In this document: in pieces, positions 1 through 8,281 of the stretch
How positions within the stretch are numbered: position 1 is the stretch's first letter
How the letters are laid out: each line of letters begins with the position of its first letter
NCBI GenBank assembly: GCA_913778455.1
Contig: CAJYVK010000233.1
Coordinates: forward strand, 1-42,050
Reading direction: 5' to 3'
Source: an uncultured Hymenobacter sp.
GTDB lineage: Bacteria > Bacteroidota > Bacteroidia > Cytophagales > Hymenobacteraceae
DNA: 42,050 nt
Position numbers and translations under genes: made by a program
Notes under the pieces: model-generated
The model's input: the letters and a program-made list of their open reading frames with translations, nothing else
What the model was told of the DNA's origin: nothing
Database searches by the model: none

Positions 1-935
1 CTGGCCGCTTTGGCAAAATCCTTGAGGTTGCTCTTGCCGATGGCGTCGCTGGCTGGCACGCCCTTGCCGACGGCCTGCGTGGAAGCGGAGAGACCTAGGA
101 TTTCCCCGTCTGCCGCGTCGACGGCGACTTGCCCGGTGACGCCGGCGCCCACGAGCATCAGGCGCACGTAGGCGTAGCGCGGGTCGGCGGCGAGCACCGC
201 CGTTTCGATGGTGCGCTGCGGAACGAGCTGGTAAGGGAAGGGATAAGCCTTCTGTATGTCTTGCTCGCTCAGCTTGCCTTTGACGTCGGCTTCGTTGAGC
301 AGCAACGTTTTGGTGCGCAGCCGCTTGCCGTTTTCCACGTACGAGGCCATCAGGTCTTTGCCCGACTTGCCAGACGCCTGCGCCCGCAGCTCGTTTTGCA
401 TGTAGCGAACGGCAAACACGATATCGCTGGGTTGCATAACCTTGGCGGCAATCGGTGCCATCACGAGCTCCTGCTCCTTCTTGCCATCCAGTTGGGTAAG
501 CTGAAAGGCAGTGATGTTTTCGGAGGACAGCGCGTTGGGCAGGGGGCGGTCATTGGCGCTGCCTAGTAGCATTGTCGCGCGGTAAGTGGTGCGCCGTAAC
601 ACCGTCAGCGGGGTGCCTTTCGTCAGCCGCAGCGCGGCTATCTCGGCGGGCGTTTTAAACTCCACGGCCGATGACAAGGTCCAGAGCTTGGGCACGAGCT
701 GTTGCAGCTGGGTATTGCAGTACGCCACGTAGTCCTGGTATTGGCGGAGGTCGTCGGGCTTCTTAGCCAGGCTCTTTAGTTCCTTCGGGTCCGGCTCTTC
801 TACCTGCACCAGCAAAGGCTGGGCTTTGAGGGCAGTCAGGTCGATGGGTTTGGGATGGTACCCAAACTGGGCCTGCGCAGTAAATCTCAGGCAAGTCAAC
901 AAGAACAGAGAGCACAGGATAAACTTAGCAAGCAT
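1..935 (-). CDS. Secreted protein of unknown function, 3' end missing
   Basis: This minus-strand frame opens with an ATG at 933-935 and stays open for 311 codons to the window edge, so the C-terminus is missing. Residues 1-22 form a signal peptide (short basic start, hydrophobic FILCSLFLLTCL, then AQA before a Gln), so the protein is exported, probably to the periplasm. The mature part is a soluble mixed alpha/beta sequence rich in Leu, Lys and Gln with no motif I recognise. GC-rich third positions along the whole frame support real coding; the plus-strand frames across it are shadows. The function is unknown. Confidence 0.72.
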   Translation of the reverse strand, partial: MLAKFILCSLFLLTCLRFTAQAQFGYHPKPIDLTALKAQPLLVQVEEPDPKELKSLAKKPDDLRQYQDYVAYCNTQLQQLVPKLWTLSSAVEFKTPAEIAALRLTKGTPLTVLRRTTYRATMLLGSANDRPLPNALSSENITAFQLTQLDGKKEQELVMAPIAAKVMQPSDIVFAVRYMQNELRAQASGKSGKDLMASYVENGKRLRTKTLLLNEADVKGKLSEQDIQKAYPFPYQLVPQRTIETAVLAADPRYAYVRLMLVGAGVTGQVAVDAADGEILGLSASTQAVGKGVPASDAIGKSNLKDFAKAA

Positions 936-1323
936 GGCTTATGCAGAAAAAAGAAGATAGAATTCAGGCAAAAGTAGTTGGCCTAGGGTATCGTTCAGCC
1001 TTGCGCAACGGGTTGTTTTTAGTATAGGAAAACTTGTGTGTTGTAGCGGCTTCTAGGGCAGTTTGGCTGCTCAGGCGTGGGGACCGGGGGGTGAGGCACC
1101 CACGCCCGAGCAGCCAAAAAGCGTACCCCTAACCCGAGAAGCGCTCTAAAGAAATAATTGTTAAAAGGGAGCCTAGAAGCTATTTTTCGGAAGTTTAGTA
1201 CCAGCCCTCTTCTGCTATTCACAAAACGGGCATTCCGTATTCAACATACCAGCCAACGAAGCGATGCTAAAAACAGCGTTTGGGGGCAGTTGAGCAGGGT
1301 GCTCAAAAAGAGTAGTTTGGGAG
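936..1323. other. Gene-free interval with an inverted repeat
   Basis: No convincing gene is seen in these 388 bases; the short open frames on both strands have poor codon use. The interval holds one strong hairpin: arms 1062-1080 and 1100-1118 (19 bp each, one mismatch) around a G-rich loop. It lies upstream of the minus-strand gene starting at 935 and is not followed by a T-run on the plus strand, so it is not an obvious terminator. Confidence 0.5.
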
Positions 1324-1797
1324 ATGCCCCAGCCCGAAAAAATGCTGCCCATAAGTGAGGAAACTTCTGTAATCGTGCGGGACTCTGTATGGACGCTCCG
1401 CCTCCGGGCGCTGACTACGCTAGGGGGGAGCTTCCTGATAGCCTATTTTGCCCCGCGTGGCGTGGACCAGTTCTTCAGGCTACTGCTTACCGTGATTGGG
1501 GTCGGGAGTGTTATGCAGCTATTCAGGTCCTTCAACCCGCAAACGCGCTTACTACTAGATGCCACCGGTATTCGGGCAGTCGGCTACGATGCCCTGGCGT
1601 GGCAGCAGCTAGCCAGCTTCTACTACACGGAAGAAACCGACACGGACGAGTCGAAGGCTCACCTAGTGTTTACCACCTGCGCGTCGCAGCAGGTAACTAT
1701 TAATTTGGACGCGGCAGATGCCAATATCCAGACAATTAGGCAGGCGATCAAGCGGTTTAATACCAATCCGCTGCTGCTTGACCACGGGCAGCGATAA
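1324..1797 (+). CDS. Small membrane protein, PH-like, unknown function
   Basis: The product is 157 residues. Two hydrophobic stretches, about residues 27-45 (TLGGSFLIAYFAP) and 50-66 (RLLLTVIGVGSVMQLF), look like a membrane hairpin near the N-terminus. They are followed by a soluble beta-rich domain with LLLDATGIRAVGYDALAWQQLASF, the pattern of short bacterial PH-like membrane proteins in which a strand is followed by an I-W-x-x-I/L turn. This family link is inference. The ATG at 1324 was kept because it begins the open stretch before the first helix; the ATG at 1342 is a reasonable alternative. The gene appears to stand alone. Confidence 0.65.
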   Translation: MPQPEKMLPISEETSVIVRDSVWTLRLRALTTLGGSFLIAYFAPRGVDQFFRLLLTVIGVGSVMQLFRSFNPQTRLLLDATGIRAVGYDALAWQQLASFYYTEETDTDESKAHLVFTTCASQQVTINLDAADANIQTIRQAIKRFNTNPLLLDHGQR

Positions 1798-2082
1798 GGA
1801 GCCCGCCCCTCCCTATACTGGCTGCCTGCGGTAGCATGGGGAGTGCGGGACGAAAGCGAGCAGAGTAGAAGCCAGAGCAGCAGGGAAAAGGTACAAATCA
1901 AAGAAGCTGCCGCCCGCCGGCCCGGCAACCACGTATAAATACCTGCTTTTACGAACAGGATAAGCCTCTCTGAGCGAAGCGGTAGGCCGAAAGCCGGCCA
2001 AGCAAAGTGCTAAGTTTGGCTGGTAGGGCCAATTGGGCGCAAGAAAGTTTGCAATCTTCCAAAGTCGTGCTTACTTGCGCGG

Positions 2083-2346
2083 ATGAAGCCCTTCCTTCCC
2101 ACCCTCACCCTGCTGCTGGCCCTAGCCGGCGCTTCGCTGGCCGCGCCCCCGCGCCCGGCTGCTCCCGTGGCCGCCGCCCCGGCCCGCCCCTCCGCCACCG
2201 TGTACGTGTGCATGAGCAAGACATCCTACGCCTACCACAGCTCCGAGGCCTGCACCGGCTTAAACCGCTGCTCCCACCCGCTCAAGGCCATGCCCACGGC
2301 CGAGGCGGAGAAGCTGGGGAAGCGGGCGTGTCAGAAGTGTTATTGA
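2083..2346 (+). CDS. Small secreted cysteine-rich protein
   Basis: The product is 87 residues. Residues 1-21 are a clear signal peptide (MKPFLPTLTLLLALAGASLAA), followed by a Pro/Ala-rich linker to about residue 42. The C-terminal 45 residues carry regularly spaced cysteines (VYVCMSK, EACTGLNRC, RACQKCY) and a YHSSEAC segment. This is a recurrent architecture in small Bacteroidota exported proteins, but I know of no assigned activity; the Cys/His spacing could bind a metal or form disulfides. It ends 44 bases before the AT-rich DUF4917-like gene, but its high GC content makes a common origin unlikely. Confidence 0.75.
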   Translation: MKPFLPTLTLLLALAGASLAAPPRPAAPVAAAPARPSATVYVCMSKTSYAYHSSEACTGLNRCSHPLKAMPTAEAEKLGKRACQKCY

Positions 2347-2390
2347 CTTATAATAGTTTAATAAAGTTCATAATCAATAAAATCAATAGT

Positions 2391-3425
2391 ATGACACTTT
2401 CGATAGAGGAGTTAAACGGGTTAGGAATCCAGCAATGGGAGGACTTGCAACCAAAACATGAAAAAATAGACCTGCTGATAGGAAATGGATTTAGTATTAA
2501 TTTTTCTTCCAATTTCATGTATAGGTCTATCTATGAAAAATTTAAGCAACATTGTGACCAGACACATGCTGATTTATTTTCTCAGTTTGAAACAACAAAC
2601 TTTGAAGAAATCATGTTGATACTTTTTAACTCTAAAAAAGTAAACAGTATTTTTAATTTAAGTACGACAGAAGTTGAAGGCAGTATTGAAGCTTTGAAAA
2701 ATGGATTAATTCAAGCAATTAATGACTTGCATCCTCGGACAGATGATATAGATTGGTCACTAATTTCCGATGTTTCAAGACAGTTAGTTGAAGAATTTGA
2801 AGATATATACTCGCTTAACTACGATTTGCTTCTGTATCATATTATCATGGCTGCATACGACGCGTGGAAGGTGGATAAGTCGTTGCAATCATTGCAAGAT
2901 TTTTATTGGGGTAATATTGAAGGGATACGTTACTATAAAGAGTTTAAAGATTTTCAAAGTTTTGGTGGTTATAAGAATATTTATTATATACATGGAAATT
3001 TATGCCTGTTCAATAATAAATCACATGTTTTAAAAGTAATACGTGGTGATAGGCCGACAGAACTGATTGACTTGATTTCGCAAAGAATACGAGCGGGCCA
3101 ATTTCCTCTTTTTGTTAGTGAAGGTACGGCAGAGGAGAAGCGTGCTAGAGTATTAAGCAATCAGTACCTGAATTTTTGCTATAAGGCGCTAGGGGATGCT
3201 AAGAAACCTTTGATGATTTTCGGCTTAACTCTTGCTGATAACGATAAGCATATAATCGACCAACTTGTGAGAAGGCCGAGGCCCCTTATTATTTCTATTT
3301 ATCCAGAAAATAGAACTGCGTTAGATTTGCAGCGGGAAAAGTTAAATCAAATAGCCAAGTTTGGTTCTTATTTTAATAAGGAAATTGATTTTGTGGATTC
3401 CAGAAGCGTATTTCAATTTGTTTGA
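2391..3425 (+). CDS. DUF4917-like protein with SIR2-type motifs
   Basis: The product is 344 residues. The frame runs open upstream of 2391, but the codon style changes sharply there and the ATG at 2391 starts the conserved protein, so the upstream extension is rejected. Visible blocks in order are LLIGNGFSINF (residues 28-38), a glycine-rich nucleotide-type loop; SLNYDLLLYHII; IYYIHGNLCLF; PLFVSEGTAEEK; and LMIFGLTLADNDKHI near the C-terminus. This order matches the DUF4917 family, whose GNG, NYD and HG blocks resemble SIR2-like domains; in anti-phage systems such domains degrade NAD. NADase activity is inference only. The gene is strikingly AT-rich against its GC-rich surroundings, which points to horizontal acquisition. 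An intrinsic terminator follows within a few bases. Confidence 0.8.
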   Translation: MTLSIEELNGLGIQQWEDLQPKHEKIDLLIGNGFSINFSSNFMYRSIYEKFKQHCDQTHADLFSQFETTNFEEIMLILFNSKKVNSIFNLSTTEVEGSIEALKNGLIQAINDLHPRTDDIDWSLISDVSRQLVEEFEDIYSLNYDLLLYHIIMAAYDAWKVDKSLQSLQDFYWGNIEGIRYYKEFKDFQSFGGYKNIYYIHGNLCLFNNKSHVLKVIRGDRPTELIDLISQRIRAGQFPLFVSEGTAEEKRARVLSNQYLNFCYKALGDAKKPLMIFGLTLADNDKHIIDQLVRRPRPLIISIYPENRTALDLQREKLNQIAKFGSYFNKEIDFVDSRSVFQFV

Positions 3426-3428
3426 AAT

Positions 3429-3459
3429 AAAAAGCCCGACCAACCGGCCGGGCTTTTTT
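3429..3459 (+). terminator. Intrinsic terminator of the DUF4917-like gene
   Basis: A 9-bp stem AAAAGCCCG/CGGGCTTTT with a 10-base loop is followed by a T-run, starting four bases after the stop at 3425. The same hairpin with nearly identical flanks occurs at 9335-9362. Confidence 0.85.
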
Positions 3460-3476
3460 ATGTGCGGTAGGGAAGG

Positions 3477-3638
3477 CTAAGAGATACCCAGGCGGCGGGC
3501 TTCGTCGGTCACTAACATTCGAACCAGAGCAGATGAACTAAGGCCGCGAGCATCGGCCACCTTTTCAAGCATCGCTTTCTCAGCAGGGCTAACCTTCATA
3601 ATAAATGCCTGGTCTCGAGTAACAGCTTTCTTTGCCAT
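3477..3638 (-). CDS. Ribbon-helix-helix DNA-binding protein
   Basis: This 53-residue minus-strand gene starts with ATG at 3636-3638 and stops with TAG at 3477-3479. It begins MAKKAVTRDQAFIMKVSPAE, then an amphipathic helix (KAMLEKVADARGL), a Ser turn (SSSA) and a second helix (LVRMLVTDEARRLGIS). A short basic beta strand followed by two helices is the arrangement of CopG/Arc-type ribbon-helix-helix proteins, which bind DNA as dimers and are often antitoxins or plasmid and phage repressors. No toxin gene is seen beside it. An AT-rich region with a 7-bp inverted repeat lies just upstream and could be its own operator. Confidence 0.75.
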   Translation of the reverse strand: MAKKAVTRDQAFIMKVSPAEKAMLEKVADARGLSSSALVRMLVTDEARRLGIS

Positions 3639-3692
3639 GCCACAAAAGTATAGATAAACGTTATAAAAAATAACTTGCCTTGCGGTTCACTT

Positions 3693-3711
3693 GTATAAAT
3701 TTTGTTTATAC
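3693..3711. promoter_or_regulatory. Candidate operator upstream of the RHH gene
   Basis: A perfect inverted repeat GTATAAA-TTTTG-TTTATAC lies 55 bases upstream of the RHH start codon inside a locally AT-rich stretch (3640-3720). RHH proteins commonly bind such short palindromes near their own promoters. Direct autoregulation here is inference. Confidence 0.35.
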
Positions 3712-3756
3712 ATTTGCCATGCTCAAATAGAGCAGCCAACCCCGTAGCAAGCAAAA

Positions 3757-3784
3757 GAGGCCACCCCCTGGCAGGGGTGACCTC
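3757..3784 (-). terminator. Hairpin, possible minus-strand terminator or attenuator
   Basis: The arms GAGGCCACCCC and GGGGTGACCTC form a strong stem with one mismatch; read on the minus strand it is followed by TTTTG. No minus-strand gene ends just before it, so its role is unclear. It could attenuate read-through toward the RHH gene. Confidence 0.35.
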
Positions 3785-3853
3785 TGAATATAGCACCTGT
3801 TGTGGCAGGGCTACGAGTTGGGTCAATGACAACCCCTCACCCCCCAAAATTAC

Positions 3854-4324
3854 ATGGAATCCCCTGTAAACGGGCCAGCCACGCCCATGAGCCTGGGCGA
3901 ACTCCGCCAGGCCCTGCTCGCCGTGTACCTGGGCAACCCGCGCTTCACGCCCGAAGAGCAGCTCCAGGCCAATCACCAGGCCCACGAGTACGAGAGCGTG
4001 CCCGAGCTCAGCCGCTGGCTGCAAGCCGCCCGCCTCCTCGATGCCCAGCGCGGCCACGCGGCCCGCCAGCACGCGGCCGACACCCTACCCCAGCCCGGCG
4101 TGTGCCTCGACGAGGCCCGCCAGCGCGCCGAGCTGCTACGTCTGCTGGCCTGCCCGGCCCTGGGGGAGGGGTCGCGCCGGGCCTACGCCCGCGTTTTTTT
4201 CGTCCTGTCGCCGGGCCACCCCCGCTCGCGGCTGGCCCTGCTGGGCGACGGCTACCTCGAAGCGCTGGAAAACCTGGGTCGCCTGGGCCGGCCGGTGCGC
4301 TTCAAGGCGCTCTACGACAACTAG
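3854..4324 (+). CDS. Hypothetical protein, helical
   Basis: The product is 156 residues with strongly GC-biased third codon positions, which identifies this frame over the overlapping frames on both strands. It is soluble and mostly helical by eye, rich in Leu, Ala, Arg and Glu (SLGELRQALLAVYL, ELSRWLQAARLLDAQ), with no signal peptide or membrane segment. I do not recognise the family. The ATG at 3887 (MSLGELRQ) is an equally good start, since the first eleven residues are poorly structured. A hairpin at 4403-4438 lies downstream. Confidence 0.6.
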   Translation: MESPVNGPATPMSLGELRQALLAVYLGNPRFTPEEQLQANHQAHEYESVPELSRWLQAARLLDAQRGHAARQHAADTLPQPGVCLDEARQRAELLRLLACPALGEGSRRAYARVFFVLSPGHPRSRLALLGDGYLEALENLGRLGRPVRFKALYDN

Positions 4325-4402
4325 GTGTGGCTGGCAGGTGCCCACGCATAGGTAGCGTTCACCTGCACACTGACCCGAAATTTACACTTAGCCCCCAGCC
4401 AG

Positions 4403-4438
4403 GTAGAAACGCTCGTTTTGAAAAACGGGCGTTTCTAC
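4403..4438 (+). terminator. Hairpin between the hypothetical gene and the GH18 gene
   Basis: Arms beginning GTAGAAACGC and ending GCGTTTCTAC, with one internal mismatch, form a long stem about 80 bases after the stop at 4324. There is no long T-run, so it is a structured terminator or leader element rather than a classic terminator. Confidence 0.45.
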
Positions 4439-4494
4439 GCTTTCGGCCCGCTGCGCCCGGTAAGTCCTTTGTTGCCTCCTCTTTTCATCCTCCA

Positions 4495-5361
4495 ATGGCA
4501 ACTTCTCCCATCTCCATCTATTGCAGCGGTGCCCTGTACACCGGCGGGCAAGGCGCAATCGACGACCTCAAGGGCTCTGGCTTCACTACCGTCGTGGCCT
4601 GGGCGCTGCACGTTACGGCCAACGGCGACCTATCCTTCAACGATACGCCCATTGTGCAAGGGGGCCAGTACACGGGCGATGCCGCCTGGCCGGGGCTGCT
4701 GGACAGCCTCAAGCAGGGCGCTACTTCCGTCACGAGCCTGGGCTTCAGCGTCGGCGGCTGGGGCGTGGGCGATTTCAACAACATCAAAACCCTCATTGCC
4801 GAGCACGGCACGGGTTCCGACAGTCCGCTCTACCAAAGCTTTGCGGCGCTGAAGCAGGCCATTCCGGCCATCGATTTCATCGACCTCGACGACGAAACGA
4901 CCTACGACCAAGCCTCCACGGTGGCCTTCTGCCAGATGCTGTACAACTCGTTCGGGCTGCACGTCACGTTCTGCCCCTACTGCAATACCGACTATTGGAC
5001 GGGCTGCTTCCAGGCGCTCAACTCCTCCACGCCCGACCTGGTGCTGGGCCTGAACCTCCAGTGCTACGCCGGGGGCGGCGGCAACGACCCGCAGGACTGG
5101 ATTAACGCGCTCAACCAGACGATGGGGAGCGGCTTCGCCGGGGCAACTATCGTCTGGCCGGGCCTGTGGTGCATCCACGGTACGGAGTGCGACCAAGACA
5201 ACGACCCGGCCGATATGCAAACCAAGTTCCAGGCGTGGCACAGCCGCGAAAGCATCGTGGGCGGCTTCGTCTGGCTCTACGACGACATTCTGCACTGCCA
5301 GAAAAGTACCGCCGACTCGACGGCCGACTACGCCCAGGCCCTGCTGCAAGGCTTGGCGTAG
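4495..5361 (+). CDS. Glycoside hydrolase family 18-type protein
   Basis: The product is 288 residues and predicted to hydrolyse beta-1,4-linked N-acetylglucosamine chains (chitinase or endo-N-acetylglucosaminidase type). Both hallmark GH18 motifs are visible: SVGG at residues 85-88, on the third barrel strand, and the catalytic D127-x-x-D130-x-D132-x-E134 (DFIDLDDE), where E134 would be the proton donor. Later aromatic blocks (PYCNTDYWTGC, VWPGLWC, GGFVWLYDD) fit the substrate groove and the last barrel strand. Several cysteines are present, yet there is no signal peptide from the ATG at 4495. The frame is open far upstream, but those codons belong to another gene's shadow. Carbohydrate-binding modules are absent, so substrate and location are uncertain. 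Confidence 0.78.
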   Translation: MATSPISIYCSGALYTGGQGAIDDLKGSGFTTVVAWALHVTANGDLSFNDTPIVQGGQYTGDAAWPGLLDSLKQGATSVTSLGFSVGGWGVGDFNNIKTLIAEHGTGSDSPLYQSFAALKQAIPAIDFIDLDDETTYDQASTVAFCQMLYNSFGLHVTFCPYCNTDYWTGCFQALNSSTPDLVLGLNLQCYAGGGGNDPQDWINALNQTMGSGFAGATIVWPGLWCIHGTECDQDNDPADMQTKFQAWHSRESIVGGFVWLYDDILHCQKSTADSTADYAQALLQGLA

Positions 5362-5411
5362 GGCGCCAGGCACTCCCAGCGAAAAGCCCCGGTGACCAGC
5401 TTGTCTTCACC

Positions 5412-5469
5412 CAACTCTCAACGCAAAAAGCGCCAGCCGGTAGGCTGGCGCATTTTGCGTTGAGAGTTG
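5412..5469 (+). terminator. Long hairpin terminator after the GH18 gene
   Basis: Two 27-base arms (5412-5438 and 5443-5469) pair with one mismatch around a four-base loop. The hairpin lies 50 bases after the stop at 5361. The arm length is greater than a usual intrinsic terminator and resembles the repeat-type hairpins seen elsewhere in the window. Confidence 0.7.
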
Positions 5470-5608
5470 CTAATAGTGCCGCCTAAGCCGTAATGGCTCC
5501 GCAAAGTGTGTTTTACTGCGCCCCCTGCTAGGTACTGGCTCCCTTAGCAGGGTGGTTTAGCTTCCGTAGGTTCTCCTACCTTCGGGTGTTCCGCTTACTG
5601 GGGTCCGC

Positions 5609-5880
5609 ATGAAATATCTTTTATGGTGTGCTGTCGGGGCGGGGGGGGCTTGCCGCTGACGCTGCACGCCCAGGCTGGCAGCGCGCCGACGGCGGTTAGT
5701 ACGATTAGCCCGCAAGGCCGGGTGTCGACCTTCGCGGGGCTGCTCAGGTTGGGGGCATCTGGACGGCAGCCCGCAGGAGGCCCGCTTTAAGTTTCCCTTT
5801 GGCGTGGCGGTGGATCCGGCCGGCTGGGTCTATTGTAACAGATACGAGCAGTCGTACCATTCGCCTCGTCAAATACGGGG
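5609..5880 (+). pseudogene. Decayed NHL-repeat secreted protein fragment
   Basis: From the ATG at 5609 the sequence reads MKYLLWCAVGAGG, a signal peptide start, then shifts frame to LPLTLHAQAGSAPTAVST and ISPQGRVSTFAG. It shifts again to DGSPQEARFKFPFGVAVDPAGWVY, and once more to VTDTSSRTIRLVKY. Joined across the frameshifts these pieces give the N-terminus of an NHL-repeat beta-propeller protein: VSTFAG, then DG...ARF..P.GVAVD..G..YV.D....TIR. At least three frameshifts and the absence of further repeats show a truncated pseudogene. The remaining bases from 5470 to 5943 hold nothing else that I can identify. Confidence 0.7.
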
Positions 5881-5943
5881 TTGCAAGCGGTGCTAGTGAA
5901 CCAAGAACGTTACGTAGTCCGTTCTGACTAGCTACTTAATGAA

Positions 5944-7050
<1,107 letters not shown>

Positions 7051-7069
7051 TTAGGCTAGTCGGAAGCAG

Positions 7070-7077
7070 TAAGTTTG
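7070..7077 (+). promoter_or_regulatory. Bacteroidota -7 element upstream of the araC-type gene
   Basis: TAAGTTTG matches the TAnnTTTG consensus for the main sigma factor of Bacteroidota and lies 20 bases before the ATG at 7098. No clear -33 TTTG box is seen at the usual distance. Confidence 0.4.
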
Positions 7078-7097
7078 TAGTGACCACTGCCTAAGGG

Positions 7098-7994
7098 ATG
7101 GAAGAGATTGTAAAAATGGACAGCATCGCCTCGTATACTGCGCTACGAGGTGTACCGACCAAGCATCCCCTCGTAGCCGTGCTTGACCTCTCGCAAGCAC
7201 AGCCGATGCCCGCCCAGTCCTTCAACTTCGGCTTGTATGCAGTGGGGCTGAAAGAACTGCATCATGGCCACTTGCGCTATGGGCGAAAGCACTATGACTA
7301 CCAGGCGGGCAGCCTGATTTTCATCGCTCCCGGCCAAGTAGTCGGGGTAGAGCCGGCCTTGGAGCTGTTTGCGCCTGCTGGCTGGGCCTTGCTCTTTCAT
7401 CCCGACCTGCTACTGGGCACACCGCTCGGCAAACGCATGCCGACCTATTCGTTTTTCTCCTATGAGGTAAATGAAGCGCTTCATCTCTCCGAGAAAGAGA
7501 AACGCCTAGTGCTGGATTGCTTTGCCAAAATCGAGTCTGAGCTCGACCAGACGATTGACAAGCACAGCAAGGGCCTGATTGCCGCCAACATCGAGTTGCT
7601 GTTCCAGTACTGCTTGCGCTTTTACGACCGCCAATTCCTTACCCGCGATACGGCTAACCGAGGTGTCCTAGAACGGTTTGAATCCTTATTGAGAGATTAT
7701 TTTTCAGCCGATACGCCCCAGCACGCCGGGTTGCCTTCCGTCGCTTATTGCGCGGAAGCCCTGCATTTATCCCCGAACTATTTTGGCGACTTGGTGAAGA
7801 AAGAAACCGGCCGCTCGGCGCAGGAATACATTCAAGCCAAAGTGATCGAGGTGGCAAAGGAAAGGCTATTTGACCGGCATAAATCGGCGAGTGAAATTGC
7901 GTATGAGTTGGGGTTTCGCTACCCGCAGCACTTCACCCGGTTATTCAAACAAAGAACCGGTGTGACGCCGAACGATTACCGGACGAGGAAGTAG
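7098..7994 (+). CDS. AraC-family transcriptional regulator
   Basis: The product is 298 residues. The N-terminal part (about 25-130) resembles a cupin-like sensory domain (HYDYQAGSLIFIAPGQVV). The C-terminal 100 residues hold the two helix-turn-helix units of AraC proteins: SVAYCAEALHLSPNYFGDLVKKETG and SASEIAYELGFRYPQHFTRLFKQRTGVTPNDYR. The final PxxYR is the family signature. It is divergent from the aldo/keto reductase across a 170-base gap, a common regulator/target arrangement, so it probably controls that gene. The first codons include a second ATG (codon 7, MDSIASY) that could be the true start. Confidence 0.92.
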   Translation: MEEIVKMDSIASYTALRGVPTKHPLVAVLDLSQAQPMPAQSFNFGLYAVGLKELHHGHLRYGRKHYDYQAGSLIFIAPGQVVGVEPALELFAPAGWALLFHPDLLLGTPLGKRMPTYSFFSYEVNEALHLSEKEKRLVLDCFAKIESELDQTIDKHSKGLIAANIELLFQYCLRFYDRQFLTRDTANRGVLERFESLLRDYFSADTPQHAGLPSVAYCAEALHLSPNYFGDLVKKETGRSAQEYIQAKVIEVAKERLFDRHKSASEIAYELGFRYPQHFTRLFKQRTGVTPNDYRTRK

Positions 7995-8281
7995 CTTATT
8001 CATAAGGTGTTTTCCCTTAGCAGCTAGCTAGCGGATGCCGTATGCTCAGGTAGTGCACACGCGCGGTGCGAGCCACAATACGCTGCGTGATTTCGCAAGC
8101 CCCGACTGCGTCGAAGAAGTGCACCTTACCACAGAGCACGCTTCAACCCAGGCTAGCTGTCGCTACTTGCCAATCTGGAAGCCGGGGGTGGGGTCTCACG
8201 TAAGGACAGCGCCCGCCCAGGCTCTGGCAAAGCACTGCCTAAGTTGGTAATAAGTAACTTGCCTGAGAATTAGCCGCGCTT

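Noticed and set aside
1158..1358. Short plus-strand open frame before the small membrane protein
   Set aside because: Composition is not coding-like and it overlaps the start of the better-supported gene at 1324.
2007..2390. N-terminal extension of the DUF4917-like frame
   Set aside because: The frame is open only because the overlapping Cys-rich protein gene is GC-rich; codon style changes abruptly at 2391, where the conserved protein starts.
3596..4072. Minus-strand open frame of 158 codons
   Set aside because: It is antisense to the 3854-4324 gene, overlaps the RHH gene and shows no protein-like features.
3802..4494. N-terminal extension of the GH18 frame
   Set aside because: It reads through the real gene at 3854-4324 in another frame and yields a Pro/Arg-rich low-complexity sequence.
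8035..8250. 71-codon plus-strand open frame
   Set aside because: No hydrophobic, motif or codon-bias support; treated as intergenic sequence.
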